Assembly: GCA_947302675.1 (NCBI GenBank)
Contig: CAMYWI010000122.1
Span: 1 to 5,252, forward strand
DNA length: 5,252 bases
Reading direction: 5' to 3'
DNA from: an uncultured Selenomonadales bacterium
GTDB lineage: Bacteria; Bacillota_C; Negativicutes; Selenomonadales; Selenomonadaceae
Under the pieces are notes generated by a model. It ran no database searches and was not told the DNA's origin. It saw only the letters and a program-made list of their open reading frames with translations. The stretch's first letter is position 1. Each line of letters starts with the position of its first letter. Both the position numbers and the translations under genes were made by a program. Below are positions 1 through 5,252 of this stretch, one piece after another.

Positions 1-1145
1 TGCGGCGCAATCGTGCGCGAATCATGGACGCGATTGTCGAGTTCGTCGGCACCGACCTTTTGAACACCAAAAATATTATGGAGACCGTTCGCGATGAAAA
101 CGCCGCGCAACTTTTGATTGACTACTTCGAGCAAAATAACGGACGCGCGAAGACTAAAACCCTCGTGCGAGAAATTTTGAGCGAACTGTTTAGCGGACTC
201 GACACGAAAAAAATTTCCGCAGGCGTCGCGACGATTCTTGAGCACGAAATTAAAAATCTCGACGCGCAAAAACTCTTCGACGCGGTGATAAAAGTCGTCA
301 CGAGCGACAGGCACAGCCGCAAGATTTTAATCGCGCTCTTCGACACGGGGCATAAAATTTTGCAAAGCAATCACATGCAGGAAGAGATTTTGCAAAAGAT
401 AACCGAACTGCGCGAGGCTTACGAAGGCGATTCGGCGGGGCGTGCGCTCGTGCTCAGCTCAATGGACTTGACCGACGAAAAAATTTTGAACATACTCAAC
501 GAGACTGTCGACAAGAAAATCAGTGACGCCGAGAAAATTCTCAACACGCAAGGCATGGTTGACGCGGAAACTGCGCGGGCGGCGGACGAGATGATTAAAA
601 TGTTCGGCGGTTTCGTGACGAACGCGGCGGGCAGTCTCAACACGAAAAAACTTCTTGACGACCTCAAGGAATTGTTCATGCAAAAGTTTGACGCGGCGGG
701 CTATATAAAGACGTGGCTTGATGTCAACGTCAAGGGCGAGACTGACCCGAAGATTTTAGAAAAGTTGCGACGACAGCAGGCGGCTAATCCGAACGTCAAG
801 CGCATTGTGGAGATTGAGCGCAAGCCGGTTATTTGGAAAGACGCGGTGGATTTTCTGGTCGACGCGAAGATTGACGAGTTCAAGCGCGACGAGAAACTTC
901 AAGAAAAATTCGACGCGCTGATAAAAGACTTCATAGAAAATTTGCTTGAGGAGTATCGCGGGCAGATACCGCAGATGATTCGCGAGCGGCTCGACAAATT
1001 CAGCGACGACGAGCTGACGGAGTTCGTGGAAAGTCACGTGGCGGACGATTTGCAAATGATAAGAATCAACGGTTCGATTTGCGGCGGGCTGGTCGGCATG
1101 TTTTTATTTATCGTCTCGCAGGTCATTGAACATTTGGTTCGCTAA
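1..1145 (+). CDS. DUF445 family membrane protein, upstream paralogue (5' end missing)
   Basis: This is the C-terminal part of a DUF445 (YjiN-like) protein, a membrane-anchored, mostly helical envelope protein of unknown function. The frame is open from position 3 with no stop before 1145, giving 380 visible codons. The ATG at 24 is probably internal. The residues around it (PRRN-like, RRNRARIMDAIVEFV) line up with HTAILPRRRKDFVKASVVMV at about residues 68-87 of the downstream paralogue, so about 70 residues, including the N-terminal membrane segments and the GGIADWFAV-type motif, should lie left of the window. The middle is long, charged and helical, rich in Asp, Glu and Lys. The C-terminus has the family ending IRINGSICGGLVG followed by a hydrophobic membrane helix. 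It is followed after 14 nt by a second DUF445 gene. The family call is confident; the function is unknown. Confidence 0.85.
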   Translation, partial: RRNRARIMDAIVEFVGTDLLNTKNIMETVRDENAAQLLIDYFEQNNGRAKTKTLVREILSELFSGLDTKKISAGVATILEHEIKNLDAQKLFDAVIKVVTSDRHSRKILIALFDTGHKILQSNHMQEEILQKITELREAYEGDSAGRALVLSSMDLTDEKILNILNETVDKKISDAEKILNTQGMVDAETARAADEMIKMFGGFVTNAAGSLNTKKLLDDLKELFMQKFDAAGYIKTWLDVNVKGETDPKILEKLRRQQAANPNVKRIVEIERKPVIWKDAVDFLVDAKIDEFKRDEKLQEKFDALIKDFIENLLEEYRGQIPQMIRERLDKFSDDELTEFVESHVADDLQMIRINGSICGGLVGMFLFIVSQVIEHLVR

Positions 1146-1149
1146 GGGG
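1144..1149 (+). promoter_or_regulatory. Shine-Dalgarno site for the second DUF445 gene
   Basis: AAGGGG overlaps the stop codon of the upstream gene and sits 10 nt before a TTG codon at 1160. It supports TTG as the start. The next in-frame ATG (1217) would cut into the first membrane segment. Confidence 0.6.
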
Positions 1150-1159
1150 TTGATAATTT

Positions 1160-2482
1160 TTGAACAGGTGGAATACGGCGGACACGACGTTACTTTGTGC
1201 CGCGCTGTTTTTTTTAATGGCGGTCGGATTGCGAATCACATTCCCCGAAAATATTTTGGCGGAAGGATTTTTATTCGTGACGGAGGCGGCACTTGTCGGC
1301 GGAATAGCGGACTGGTTCGCGGTCACGGCGTTATTCAAAAAGCCGCTGGGCTTTCCGTTCCACACGGCGATTTTGCCGCGCAGGCGAAAAGATTTCGTCA
1401 AAGCGTCGGTGGTCATGGTTCAGCAGGAATTTTTTTCGCGGCGGACGATTTTTAAAAAGCTCGGCGACTTCAAGCTCCTGCCGCGCATTGTCGACTTCCT
1501 CGCCAAAGATTCAACGCGCGAGCTGATTCTCAAAGACCTTTTTAACGTCGTGAAAAAATTCGTCGCGTCGCAAAACAAGGAATTGCGAGCGAAGGCGATA
1601 GCAAACGAACTGCGCCGAATCATTCGCGACATTCCCGCGCAGGGGCTGATTAACGACTTCGGGGCGCAATTCAAACGCGGCGACAAGGACAGAGAAATTT
1701 TTATCAGCATAGTCAAGGCGATTCGCAAGACCGCCGCCAAGCCCGAAACTTGCGACAAACTTCAAGCGATTTTAGAAGAGTACGCGAACGAGAAGACTAA
1801 AAATATGGGCGGCTTTTCGATTTTAATGGCGGGACTTGCGCAAATGCTTGACCTTGTGAACTTCGAGGAGGCGGCGCGAATCATGCAAACGCAACTGCTC
1901 AAGCTCCTTGACGAACTCGCGCGAGATACGCAACTGCACCGGCGCACGCTAAACGAATGCCGCTTAAAAATTTCTGAGCTGAGCGACACGCCAGAATTTA
2001 AAGACTTAGTCGAGCGGATACAAATCGACGCGGCGACGGAGTTGCCGTTGGAAGAGGCAATCGAACTCGCGCTGATTCACATAGAAAATCAAATCGCGAT
2101 GACAAACTTCGACGAGTCGCTAAAGAAGGCGCAAAAGAATTCAAAGCACGACGGCAAAAGTTTAGGCGCGTTATTGGTCAACACGTTCAACGAGGAGTAC
2201 GACAGATTCTTGCGGCTCATCAAAGAGGACACGGCGGCGCGGCAAGCCTTTGAAAAATTCGTGGACGAGTTGACGGCGCGAGCGGCACTTCACGCACAAC
2301 CGCTTGTCGGCACGGTCGCGAGGTCGGCACTCGACAAACTGACGGAAGAGCAACTGAACAACTTGGTTTACGACAAGGCGGAGCAAGATTTTATCTGGAT
2401 AAGATTAAACGGCTCAATCGTCGGCTCGGCGGTCGGATTGGCGATTTTTATTTTGATAAAAGCGGCGGGGTTAAGCGTATGA
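1160..2482 (+). CDS. DUF445 family membrane protein, downstream paralogue (full length)
   Basis: This is a complete 440-residue DUF445 (YjiN-like) protein, a normal length for the family, whose biochemical role is not established. A hydrophobic segment at about residues 10-24 is followed by a second at about 36-59 carrying the family motif GGIADWFAVTALF (47-59). The conserved HTAILPRRRKD stretch is at 68-78. A long charged helical region fills about 90-405. The C-terminus has IRLNGSIVGSAVG (414-426) and a final membrane helix. The predicted layout is therefore membrane-anchored at both ends with a long helical body between. Translation starts at TTG 1160 behind an AAGGGG site. The stop overlaps the murI start (ATGA), which implies coupling. 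It shares motifs with the gene just upstream but is clearly diverged from it, so the duplication looks old. Confidence 0.9.
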   Translation: MNRWNTADTTLLCAALFFLMAVGLRITFPENILAEGFLFVTEAALVGGIADWFAVTALFKKPLGFPFHTAILPRRRKDFVKASVVMVQQEFFSRRTIFKKLGDFKLLPRIVDFLAKDSTRELILKDLFNVVKKFVASQNKELRAKAIANELRRIIRDIPAQGLINDFGAQFKRGDKDREIFISIVKAIRKTAAKPETCDKLQAILEEYANEKTKNMGGFSILMAGLAQMLDLVNFEEAARIMQTQLLKLLDELARDTQLHRRTLNECRLKISELSDTPEFKDLVERIQIDAATELPLEEAIELALIHIENQIAMTNFDESLKKAQKNSKHDGKSLGALLVNTFNEEYDRFLRLIKEDTAARQAFEKFVDELTARAALHAQPLVGTVARSALDKLTEEQLNNLVYDKAEQDFIWIRLNGSIVGSAVGLAIFILIKAAGLSV

Positions 2483-3258
2483 AGATTGCGTTCTTTGATT
2501 CGGGGATTGGCGGCTTATCGGTTCTGCACCACGCGCTGAAAATTTTGCCGCAGGAAGAATTTATTTTCTACGCGGACGAAGATAACGTTCCCTACGGCAC
2601 GAAGTCGCGCGAAGAAGTCTTGGGCTTTGTCGACGAGGCGTTTCAATTTTTAATCGCGCAGGGTATCGGGGCAATCGTCGTGGCTTGCAATACGGCGACA
2701 TCGGTCGCGGTCAAAGCAATGCGCGAAAAATATTCATTGCCGATAATCGGCATGGAGCCGGCGTTGAAAGTCGCGTTGGATTTATTTCCCGACAGAAAAG
2801 TTTTGGTGACGGCGACGGCGATAACAATCACGGGGCAAAAAATTCAGCGACTGGTAAAAAAACTCCGCGCGGAAAATTTGGCGGAGCTTAGGGCGTTGCC
2901 GCGACTGGTTGAATTTGCGGAGCGGCAGGAGTTCAACTCGGCGGCTGTCGAAGAATATCTGCGCGGCGAACTGAATTATGACTGGGGAAAATTTTCGTCA
3001 CTGGTCTTGGGTTGCACACACTTTAATTACTTCAAGGACACACTGAGAAAAATTTTGCCGGCGCACGTGAAAATCTTAGACGGGAACGCGGGCACGGTCA
3101 ACGAGTTGATAAGGCGGGCGAATTTAAAAACTGCGCGGGCAGAAAATCTTCCGAAGATAAAATTTTATTATTCGGGGCGGCGCGTGAAAGATTTAAGAGA
3201 ACTCGCGCGGCTTGGAAAATTTTTACAGCGACTCGACGAAATGGAGGCGATTACATGA
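2479..3258 (+). CDS. murI: Glutamate racemase
   Basis: MurI interconverts L- and D-glutamate without a cofactor, supplying D-Glu for the peptidoglycan precursor UDP-MurNAc-L-Ala-D-Glu in the cytoplasm. The 259-residue length is typical. Family landmarks are in order: FDSGIGGLSVL at 6-16 with Asp7 and Ser8, the substrate loop VPYGTKS at 37-43, VACNTATS at 68-75 with the first catalytic Cys70, GMEPALK at 91-97, and GCTHF at 178-182 with the second catalytic Cys179 and His181. Both catalytic cysteines are intact, so the enzyme should be active. Its ATG overlaps the stop of the DUF445 gene (ATGA), with a modest G-rich site (GCGGGG) about 8 nt upstream. Its own stop overlaps the next start in the same way. 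The motif after the second Cys reads HFNYF rather than the more usual HYPLL, an ordinary variation. Confidence 0.96.
   Translation: MKIAFFDSGIGGLSVLHHALKILPQEEFIFYADEDNVPYGTKSREEVLGFVDEAFQFLIAQGIGAIVVACNTATSVAVKAMREKYSLPIIGMEPALKVALDLFPDRKVLVTATAITITGQKIQRLVKKLRAENLAELRALPRLVEFAERQEFNSAAVEEYLRGELNYDWGKFSSLVLGCTHFNYFKDTLRKILPAHVKILDGNAGTVNELIRRANLKTARAENLPKIKFYYSGRRVKDLRELARLGKFLQRLDEMEAIT
3243..3247 (+). promoter_or_regulatory. Shine-Dalgarno site for the HAD phosphatase gene
   Basis: GGAGG lies inside the murI 3' end, 7 nt before the ATG at 3255. This strong site fixes the HAD start upstream of the unusual N-terminal extension. Confidence 0.8.
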
Positions 3259-4013
3259 AAAATTTTAACGAGGCTAGCAATGCGCAGCGTTGCGTACCGG
3301 CGCGGGAGTTACTCCGAACTGTCGAACGGCACGACGCGACCGCTGTTCCGCCGCTTTTAAAGCGGGCGGCGATTTTTGACATGGACGGCACGTTGACCGA
3401 CACGCTCGCCGATTTGCACGACAGCGTTAATGAAATGCTCGACCATTACAACTTCCCGCGCAGGACGCTTGACGAAGTTCGACAATTCGTCGGCAACGGC
3501 GCAAGGAAATTAATGATTCGGAGCTTGCCCGCCGACAAGGAAAATTTTGTTGACGAGGCTTTGGAATTTTATAACGGTTGCTACGCCCGCAACTGCTTGA
3601 AAAAAGTTAAGCCTTACGCGGGGATTATGGACTTGTTGGCGACGTTGGAGGCGAAAAAAATTCCGCTGGGCATTTGCACGAACAAACAGCACTTTGCGGC
3701 GATTGCCATTGCGGAAAAAATCCTCGCGCCGATAAAATTTTCCTACGTCAGCGGCGACGAACCCGGTCAGCCACGCAAGCCAGATCCTACTCGCGCACTG
3801 GCGGGCGCAAAAAAATTCGGCGTCGAACCCGCGCAGGTTGCCTACTTCGGCGACACGGCGGTTGATATTCAAACGGCTCTTAACGCAGGCTTTTTAGCTG
3901 TCGGGGTGACATGGGGCTTTCGCCCGCGCAGTGAGCTTGTCGACAGCGGCGCACAGATTATCATTGACACGCCGCAAGAAATTTTTAGCAAGATTAAATT
4001 CGGAGGTAGTTAA
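3255..4013 (+). CDS. HAD-superfamily hydrolase, phosphoglycolate phosphatase (Gph)-like, with N-terminal extension
   Basis: This is a cytoplasmic Mg2+-dependent phosphatase of HAD subfamily IA. The best guess for substrate is 2-phosphoglycolate, or pyrophosphate as in PpaX. All HAD motifs are present: motif I DMDGT at 42-46 (nucleophile Asp42, acid/base Asp44), a small helical cap at about 53-115 including VGNGARKL, motif II CTNK at 141-144, motif III Lys175 in RKPDP, and motif IV GDTAVD at 199-204 (Asp200, Asp204). The core from residue 38 on is about 215 residues, the usual Gph size. The oddity is residues about 5-37, which precede the first strand, where the family normally has only a few residues. 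No in-frame ATG, GTG or TTG occurs between the start and motif I, so the extension must be translated. The ATG overlaps the murI stop. The substrate cannot be fixed from sequence. Confidence 0.9.
   Translation: MKNFNEASNAQRCVPARELLRTVERHDATAVPPLLKRAAIFDMDGTLTDTLADLHDSVNEMLDHYNFPRRTLDEVRQFVGNGARKLMIRSLPADKENFVDEALEFYNGCYARNCLKKVKPYAGIMDLLATLEAKKIPLGICTNKQHFAAIAIAEKILAPIKFSYVSGDEPGQPRKPDPTRALAGAKKFGVEPAQVAYFGDTAVDIQTALNAGFLAVGVTWGFRPRSELVDSGAQIIIDTPQEIFSKIKFGGS
3270..3365 (+). repeat. Candidate palindromic element inserted in frame in the HAD gene
   Basis: This stretch encodes the extra N-terminal residues of the HAD protein and is packed with inverted repeats. GCAATGC (3277-3283) pairs with GCGTTGC (3287-3293), one G-U pair. 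GGAG (3305-3308) pairs with CTCC (3312-3315). GAACGGC (3324-3330) pairs with GCTGTTC (3342-3348), one G-U pair. CCGCTT (3351-3356) pairs with AAGCGG (3360-3365). The outer limits are approximate, and I see no clear target-site duplication or long terminal repeat. It resembles in concept the in-gene palindromic elements known from Rickettsia (RPE), but no family is recognised. Only one copy lies in this window, so its repeated nature is inferred. Confidence 0.45.
4002..4007 (+). promoter_or_regulatory. Shine-Dalgarno site that decides the YbaK-family start
   Basis: GGAGGT is a near-perfect site 7 nt before a TTG codon at 4015. It favours TTG 4015 over the longer GTG start at 3931, which would overlap the HAD gene by 83 nt. 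Confidence 0.85.
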
Positions 4014-4014
4014 C

Positions 4015-4482
4015 TTGTCCATTGAGAAGGTAAAAAAATATTTTGAGGAGATTGGCGAGCCGGAGCGCGTGATTGAGTTCGAGCAGTCGACTTTTACTAG
4101 CGAACTCGCCGCGCAGGCTCTTGGTTGCGAAGTCGGGCGCATTGCCAAAACAATTTCGGTCTTCGTCGACAAAAAGCCCGCGCTAATTCTGATGTCGGGC
4201 GACATGAAGATTGACAATAAAAAGTTCAAGGCACAATTCAACTGCCGCCCGCATATGATACCCGTTGACGAGGTGGAAAATTTAATCGGTCACGCGGTCG
4301 GCGGAGTTTGTCCTTTCGCGGTCAATGAGGGCGTCCCGATTTACCTTGATGCCTCGCTTGAACGTTTCGACGTGATTTATCCCGCCGCTGGCAACGACAA
4401 GAGTTGTGCGCGTTTCAAACTCGACGAGCTTAGTCACTACGTTAAAAGCGCGGGGCGCGTCGACGTTGCAAAGGTCAAGTGA
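4015..4482 (+). CDS. YbaK/EbsC family protein (aminoacyl-tRNA deacylase-like)
   Basis: Members of this family (YbaK, ProXp, the INS-like domain) hydrolyse mischarged tRNAs such as Cys-tRNA(Pro) or Ala-tRNA(Pro) in trans. With the TTG start at 4015 the protein is 155 residues, the normal single-domain length. Motifs seen are TSELAAQALGC at 28-38, IAKTI at 43-47 with Lys45 matching the conserved functional lysine of the family, SGDMKID at 61-67, GHAVGGVCPF at 92-101, the strand VPIYLDASL, and YPAAGND near the end. The TTG start follows the HAD stop by 1 nt and has a GGAGGT site, so it is the last gene of the tightly packed operon. Its final codons contain a promoter for the next gene. The exact tRNA substrate, or whether it edits at all, cannot be told from sequence; the EbsC branch is poorly characterised. 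Confidence 0.9.
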   Translation: MSIEKVKKYFEEIGEPERVIEFEQSTFTSELAAQALGCEVGRIAKTISVFVDKKPALILMSGDMKIDNKKFKAQFNCRPHMIPVDEVENLIGHAVGGVCPFAVNEGVPIYLDASLERFDVIYPAAGNDKSCARFKLDELSHYVKSAGRVDVAKVK

Positions 4483-4494
4483 ATTCGTTATAAT
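4466..4494 (+). promoter_or_regulatory. Sigma-70/SigA-type promoter for the secreted protein
   Basis: A -35 box TTGCAA (4466-4471) and a consensus -10 box TATAAT (4489-4494) are separated by 17 nt. Transcription would start near 4501, leaving a leader of about 16 nt before the ATG at 4517. The -35 lies inside the last codons of the YbaK-family gene, whose stop is at 4480-4482. Confidence 0.75.
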
Positions 4495-4516
4495 CTTCGC
4501 GGAAAGGATGAACGCC

Positions 4517-5152
4517 ATGAAAATTTTTTCTCGACATAAAAAACTTTTCGCGGGGATAATCGCGGCAATAATTTTCTCGGCAAGTGAAGTCTTCGCGCAG
4601 GACTGGGAGGAAGGCGAAGTAATCGCGGAAGTGCCGACGGAAATTTATATGTGGGTGCAGTCGACGCCGCGAGCAAATTATTGGTTCAATCATCAGCAAA
4701 TCGGCTATCGAATCCGCGAGGACGGCACGCTTGATTTGAACACGCTAATGGTGCCGGCGGTTTATATTTATGACAACATACAGATTGAAGACGTGATTCA
4801 AAAGCGGCGTTGGAAGAAACTTTCGACGCGCGGCTACAATAAGCTCGTCGGGCGTTCGGAACTGTTGAAGTTCGATTTAAAAAATATGACGGTGCAAGTT
4901 GTGGAGAAGGTTGATTTGGACGACACGTGGGGTGCACTCGACAAGGATACTTCGGGCGAGCCGGTTCCGTTGAAAAATCTTTCAAGCAAGGACGTTATGT
5001 ATAAATTTTATCGGACGCTACTCGATTGGGCGCGAGCACACAACGAATTGATAATCGGGCGTTCAAAGGGCAAGCTGAGCGAGGCGGACGGCGACTTGCC
5101 GATTAACGAAGTCCCGATAAATAAAATTTTCATTCCGCCTGCCGAGTATTGA
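4517..5152 (+). CDS. Secreted protein of unknown function
   Basis: I do not recognise this 211-residue protein. The N-terminus is a classic Sec signal peptide: positive residues (Arg6, Lys8, Lys9), a hydrophobic core at about 10-22, and an Ala-type cleavage site, probably VFA|QD after residue 27. There is no lipobox cysteine and the mature part (~184 residues) has neither a cysteine nor a membrane helix, so it should be soluble, periplasmic or exported. The mature part is rich in aromatic and charged residues, with YMWVQSTPRANYWFN near residues 43-57 and RRWKKLSTRGYNKLVGR in the middle. The ATG at 4517 is chosen because AAAGGA (4503-4508) sits 8 nt upstream; the in-frame ATG at 4508 overlaps that site, and the open frame further left (from 4406) lies upstream of the promoter. 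It probably has its own transcript, separate from the operon before it. Confidence 0.85.
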   Translation: MKIFSRHKKLFAGIIAAIIFSASEVFAQDWEEGEVIAEVPTEIYMWVQSTPRANYWFNHQQIGYRIREDGTLDLNTLMVPAVYIYDNIQIEDVIQKRRWKKLSTRGYNKLVGRSELLKFDLKNMTVQVVEKVDLDDTWGALDKDTSGEPVPLKNLSSKDVMYKFYRTLLDWARAHNELIIGRSKGKLSEADGDLPINEVPINKIFIPPAEY

Positions 5153-5160
5153 AAAACTTC

Positions 5161-5189
5161 TTGACAGCAAAAGCTTTGAATGATAAACT
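5161..5189 (+). promoter_or_regulatory. Promoter of the tRNA-Ser gene
   Basis: A perfect -35 box TTGACA (5161-5166) is followed after 17 nt by TAAACT (5184-5189), which keeps the key T, A and final T of the -10. It is preceded by TG at 5181-5182 as an extended -10. Predicted initiation is near 5196, a few bases before the tRNA. It occupies most of the 49-nt gap after the secreted protein. No rho-independent terminator is seen in that gap. Confidence 0.7.
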
Positions 5190-5201
5190 TTGCGGCGTTG
5201 C

Positions 5202-5252
5202 GGAGAGTTGTCCGAGCGGCTTAAGGAGCACGACTGGAAATCGTGTGTTGCG
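5202..5252 (+). tRNA. tRNA-Ser (anticodon GGA), 3' end cut by window
   Basis: The 5' acceptor strand GGAGAGT (5202-5208) leads into a serine-type D arm (TCCGAGCGGCTTAAGGAGC region). The anticodon stem is CACGA (5229-5233) pairing with TCGTG (5241-5245), around the loop CTGGAAA with anticodon GGA at 5236-5238. It should decode UCC and UCU. The long variable arm expected of tRNA-Ser begins at 5246 but runs off the window, so the T arm and 3' acceptor strand are not visible. Confidence 0.93.

Noticed and set aside
1126..1455. Open frame starting at 1126 on the + strand across the DUF445 junction
   Set aside because: It is out of frame with both DUF445 genes, overlaps them entirely, is Gly/Arg-rich without motifs, and competes with the well-supported TTG start at 1160.
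122..3872. Antisense open frames, e.g. 122-370, 1420-1758 and 3510-3872
   Set aside because: They lie opposite convincing genes, have low-complexity Ser/Arg-rich translations and lack recognisable motifs or good ribosome sites. They are by-products of the codon use of the sense genes.
3931..4014. Longer GTG start (3931) for the YbaK-family gene
   Set aside because: It would add 28 residues not typical of the family and overlap the HAD gene, while TTG 4015 has GGAGGT at 7 nt and gives the normal 155-residue length.
4406..4516. Longer open frame upstream of the secreted protein, including ATG 4508
   Set aside because: Most of it lies upstream of the promoter and inside the YbaK-family gene. 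ATG 4508 overlaps the Shine-Dalgarno site, and starting at 4517 gives a clean signal peptide.
507..4665. Nine GTCGAC hexamers (507, 858, 1490, 2629, 3939, 4086, 4165, 4459, 4660)
   Set aside because: This is above random expectation, but seven of nine are in-frame GTC-GAC encoding Val-Asp, so codon preference in Asp-rich proteins is the simpler explanation.
5166..5192. Possible terminator or palindrome around AAAGCTTT after the secreted protein
   Set aside because: The repeat is short and AT-rich, has no GC stem or T-run, and lies inside the spacer of the tRNA promoter.
1..5252. CRISPR array, insertion sequence with transposase, or defence system
   Set aside because: No regularly spaced repeats, no transposase or nuclease motifs, and all genes but one belong to housekeeping or envelope families.

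Overview
The window is densely coding, with every gene on the + strand. It reads as a bacterial chromosome of roughly balanced GC content. Strong Shine-Dalgarno sites, two TTG starts, sigma-70/SigA-type promoters and a Sec signal peptide on the last protein suggest a Firmicutes-like organism, perhaps from the Negativicutes. That taxonomic guess is inference only, because no marker gene here settles it.

Positions 1-4482 look like one co-directional operon of five genes. Two tandem, diverged DUF445 membrane proteins come first; the upstream one loses its 5' end at the window edge. They are followed by glutamate racemase (murI), a HAD-superfamily phosphatase of the phosphoglycolate phosphatase type, and a YbaK/EbsC-family aminoacyl-tRNA deacylase-like protein. 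Gaps are 14 nt, ATGA overlap, ATGA overlap and 1 nt, which implies translational coupling. MurI supplies D-glutamate for peptidoglycan. DUF445 proteins are envelope proteins of unknown role. The HAD and YbaK proteins are housekeeping metabolite-repair and tRNA-editing types.

A near-consensus promoter (TTGCAA, 17 nt, TATAAT) lies across the last codons of the YbaK-family gene. It drives a 211-residue secreted protein that I do not recognise. A 49-nt gap then holds a second promoter (TTGACA, 17 nt, extended -10) for a tRNA-Ser(GGA) gene cut by the right edge of the window.

The most unusual feature is the first ~110 bases of the HAD gene. The start codon is fixed by a good Shine-Dalgarno site and no other conventional in-frame start exists before catalytic motif I. 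The protein must therefore carry a ~34-residue N-terminal extension, which the family normally lacks. The DNA encoding it is packed with four consecutive hairpins, so it looks like a palindromic element inserted in frame into a housekeeping gene. A second DNA-level oddity is the octamer AAAATTTT, present 12 times and in all three codon phases.
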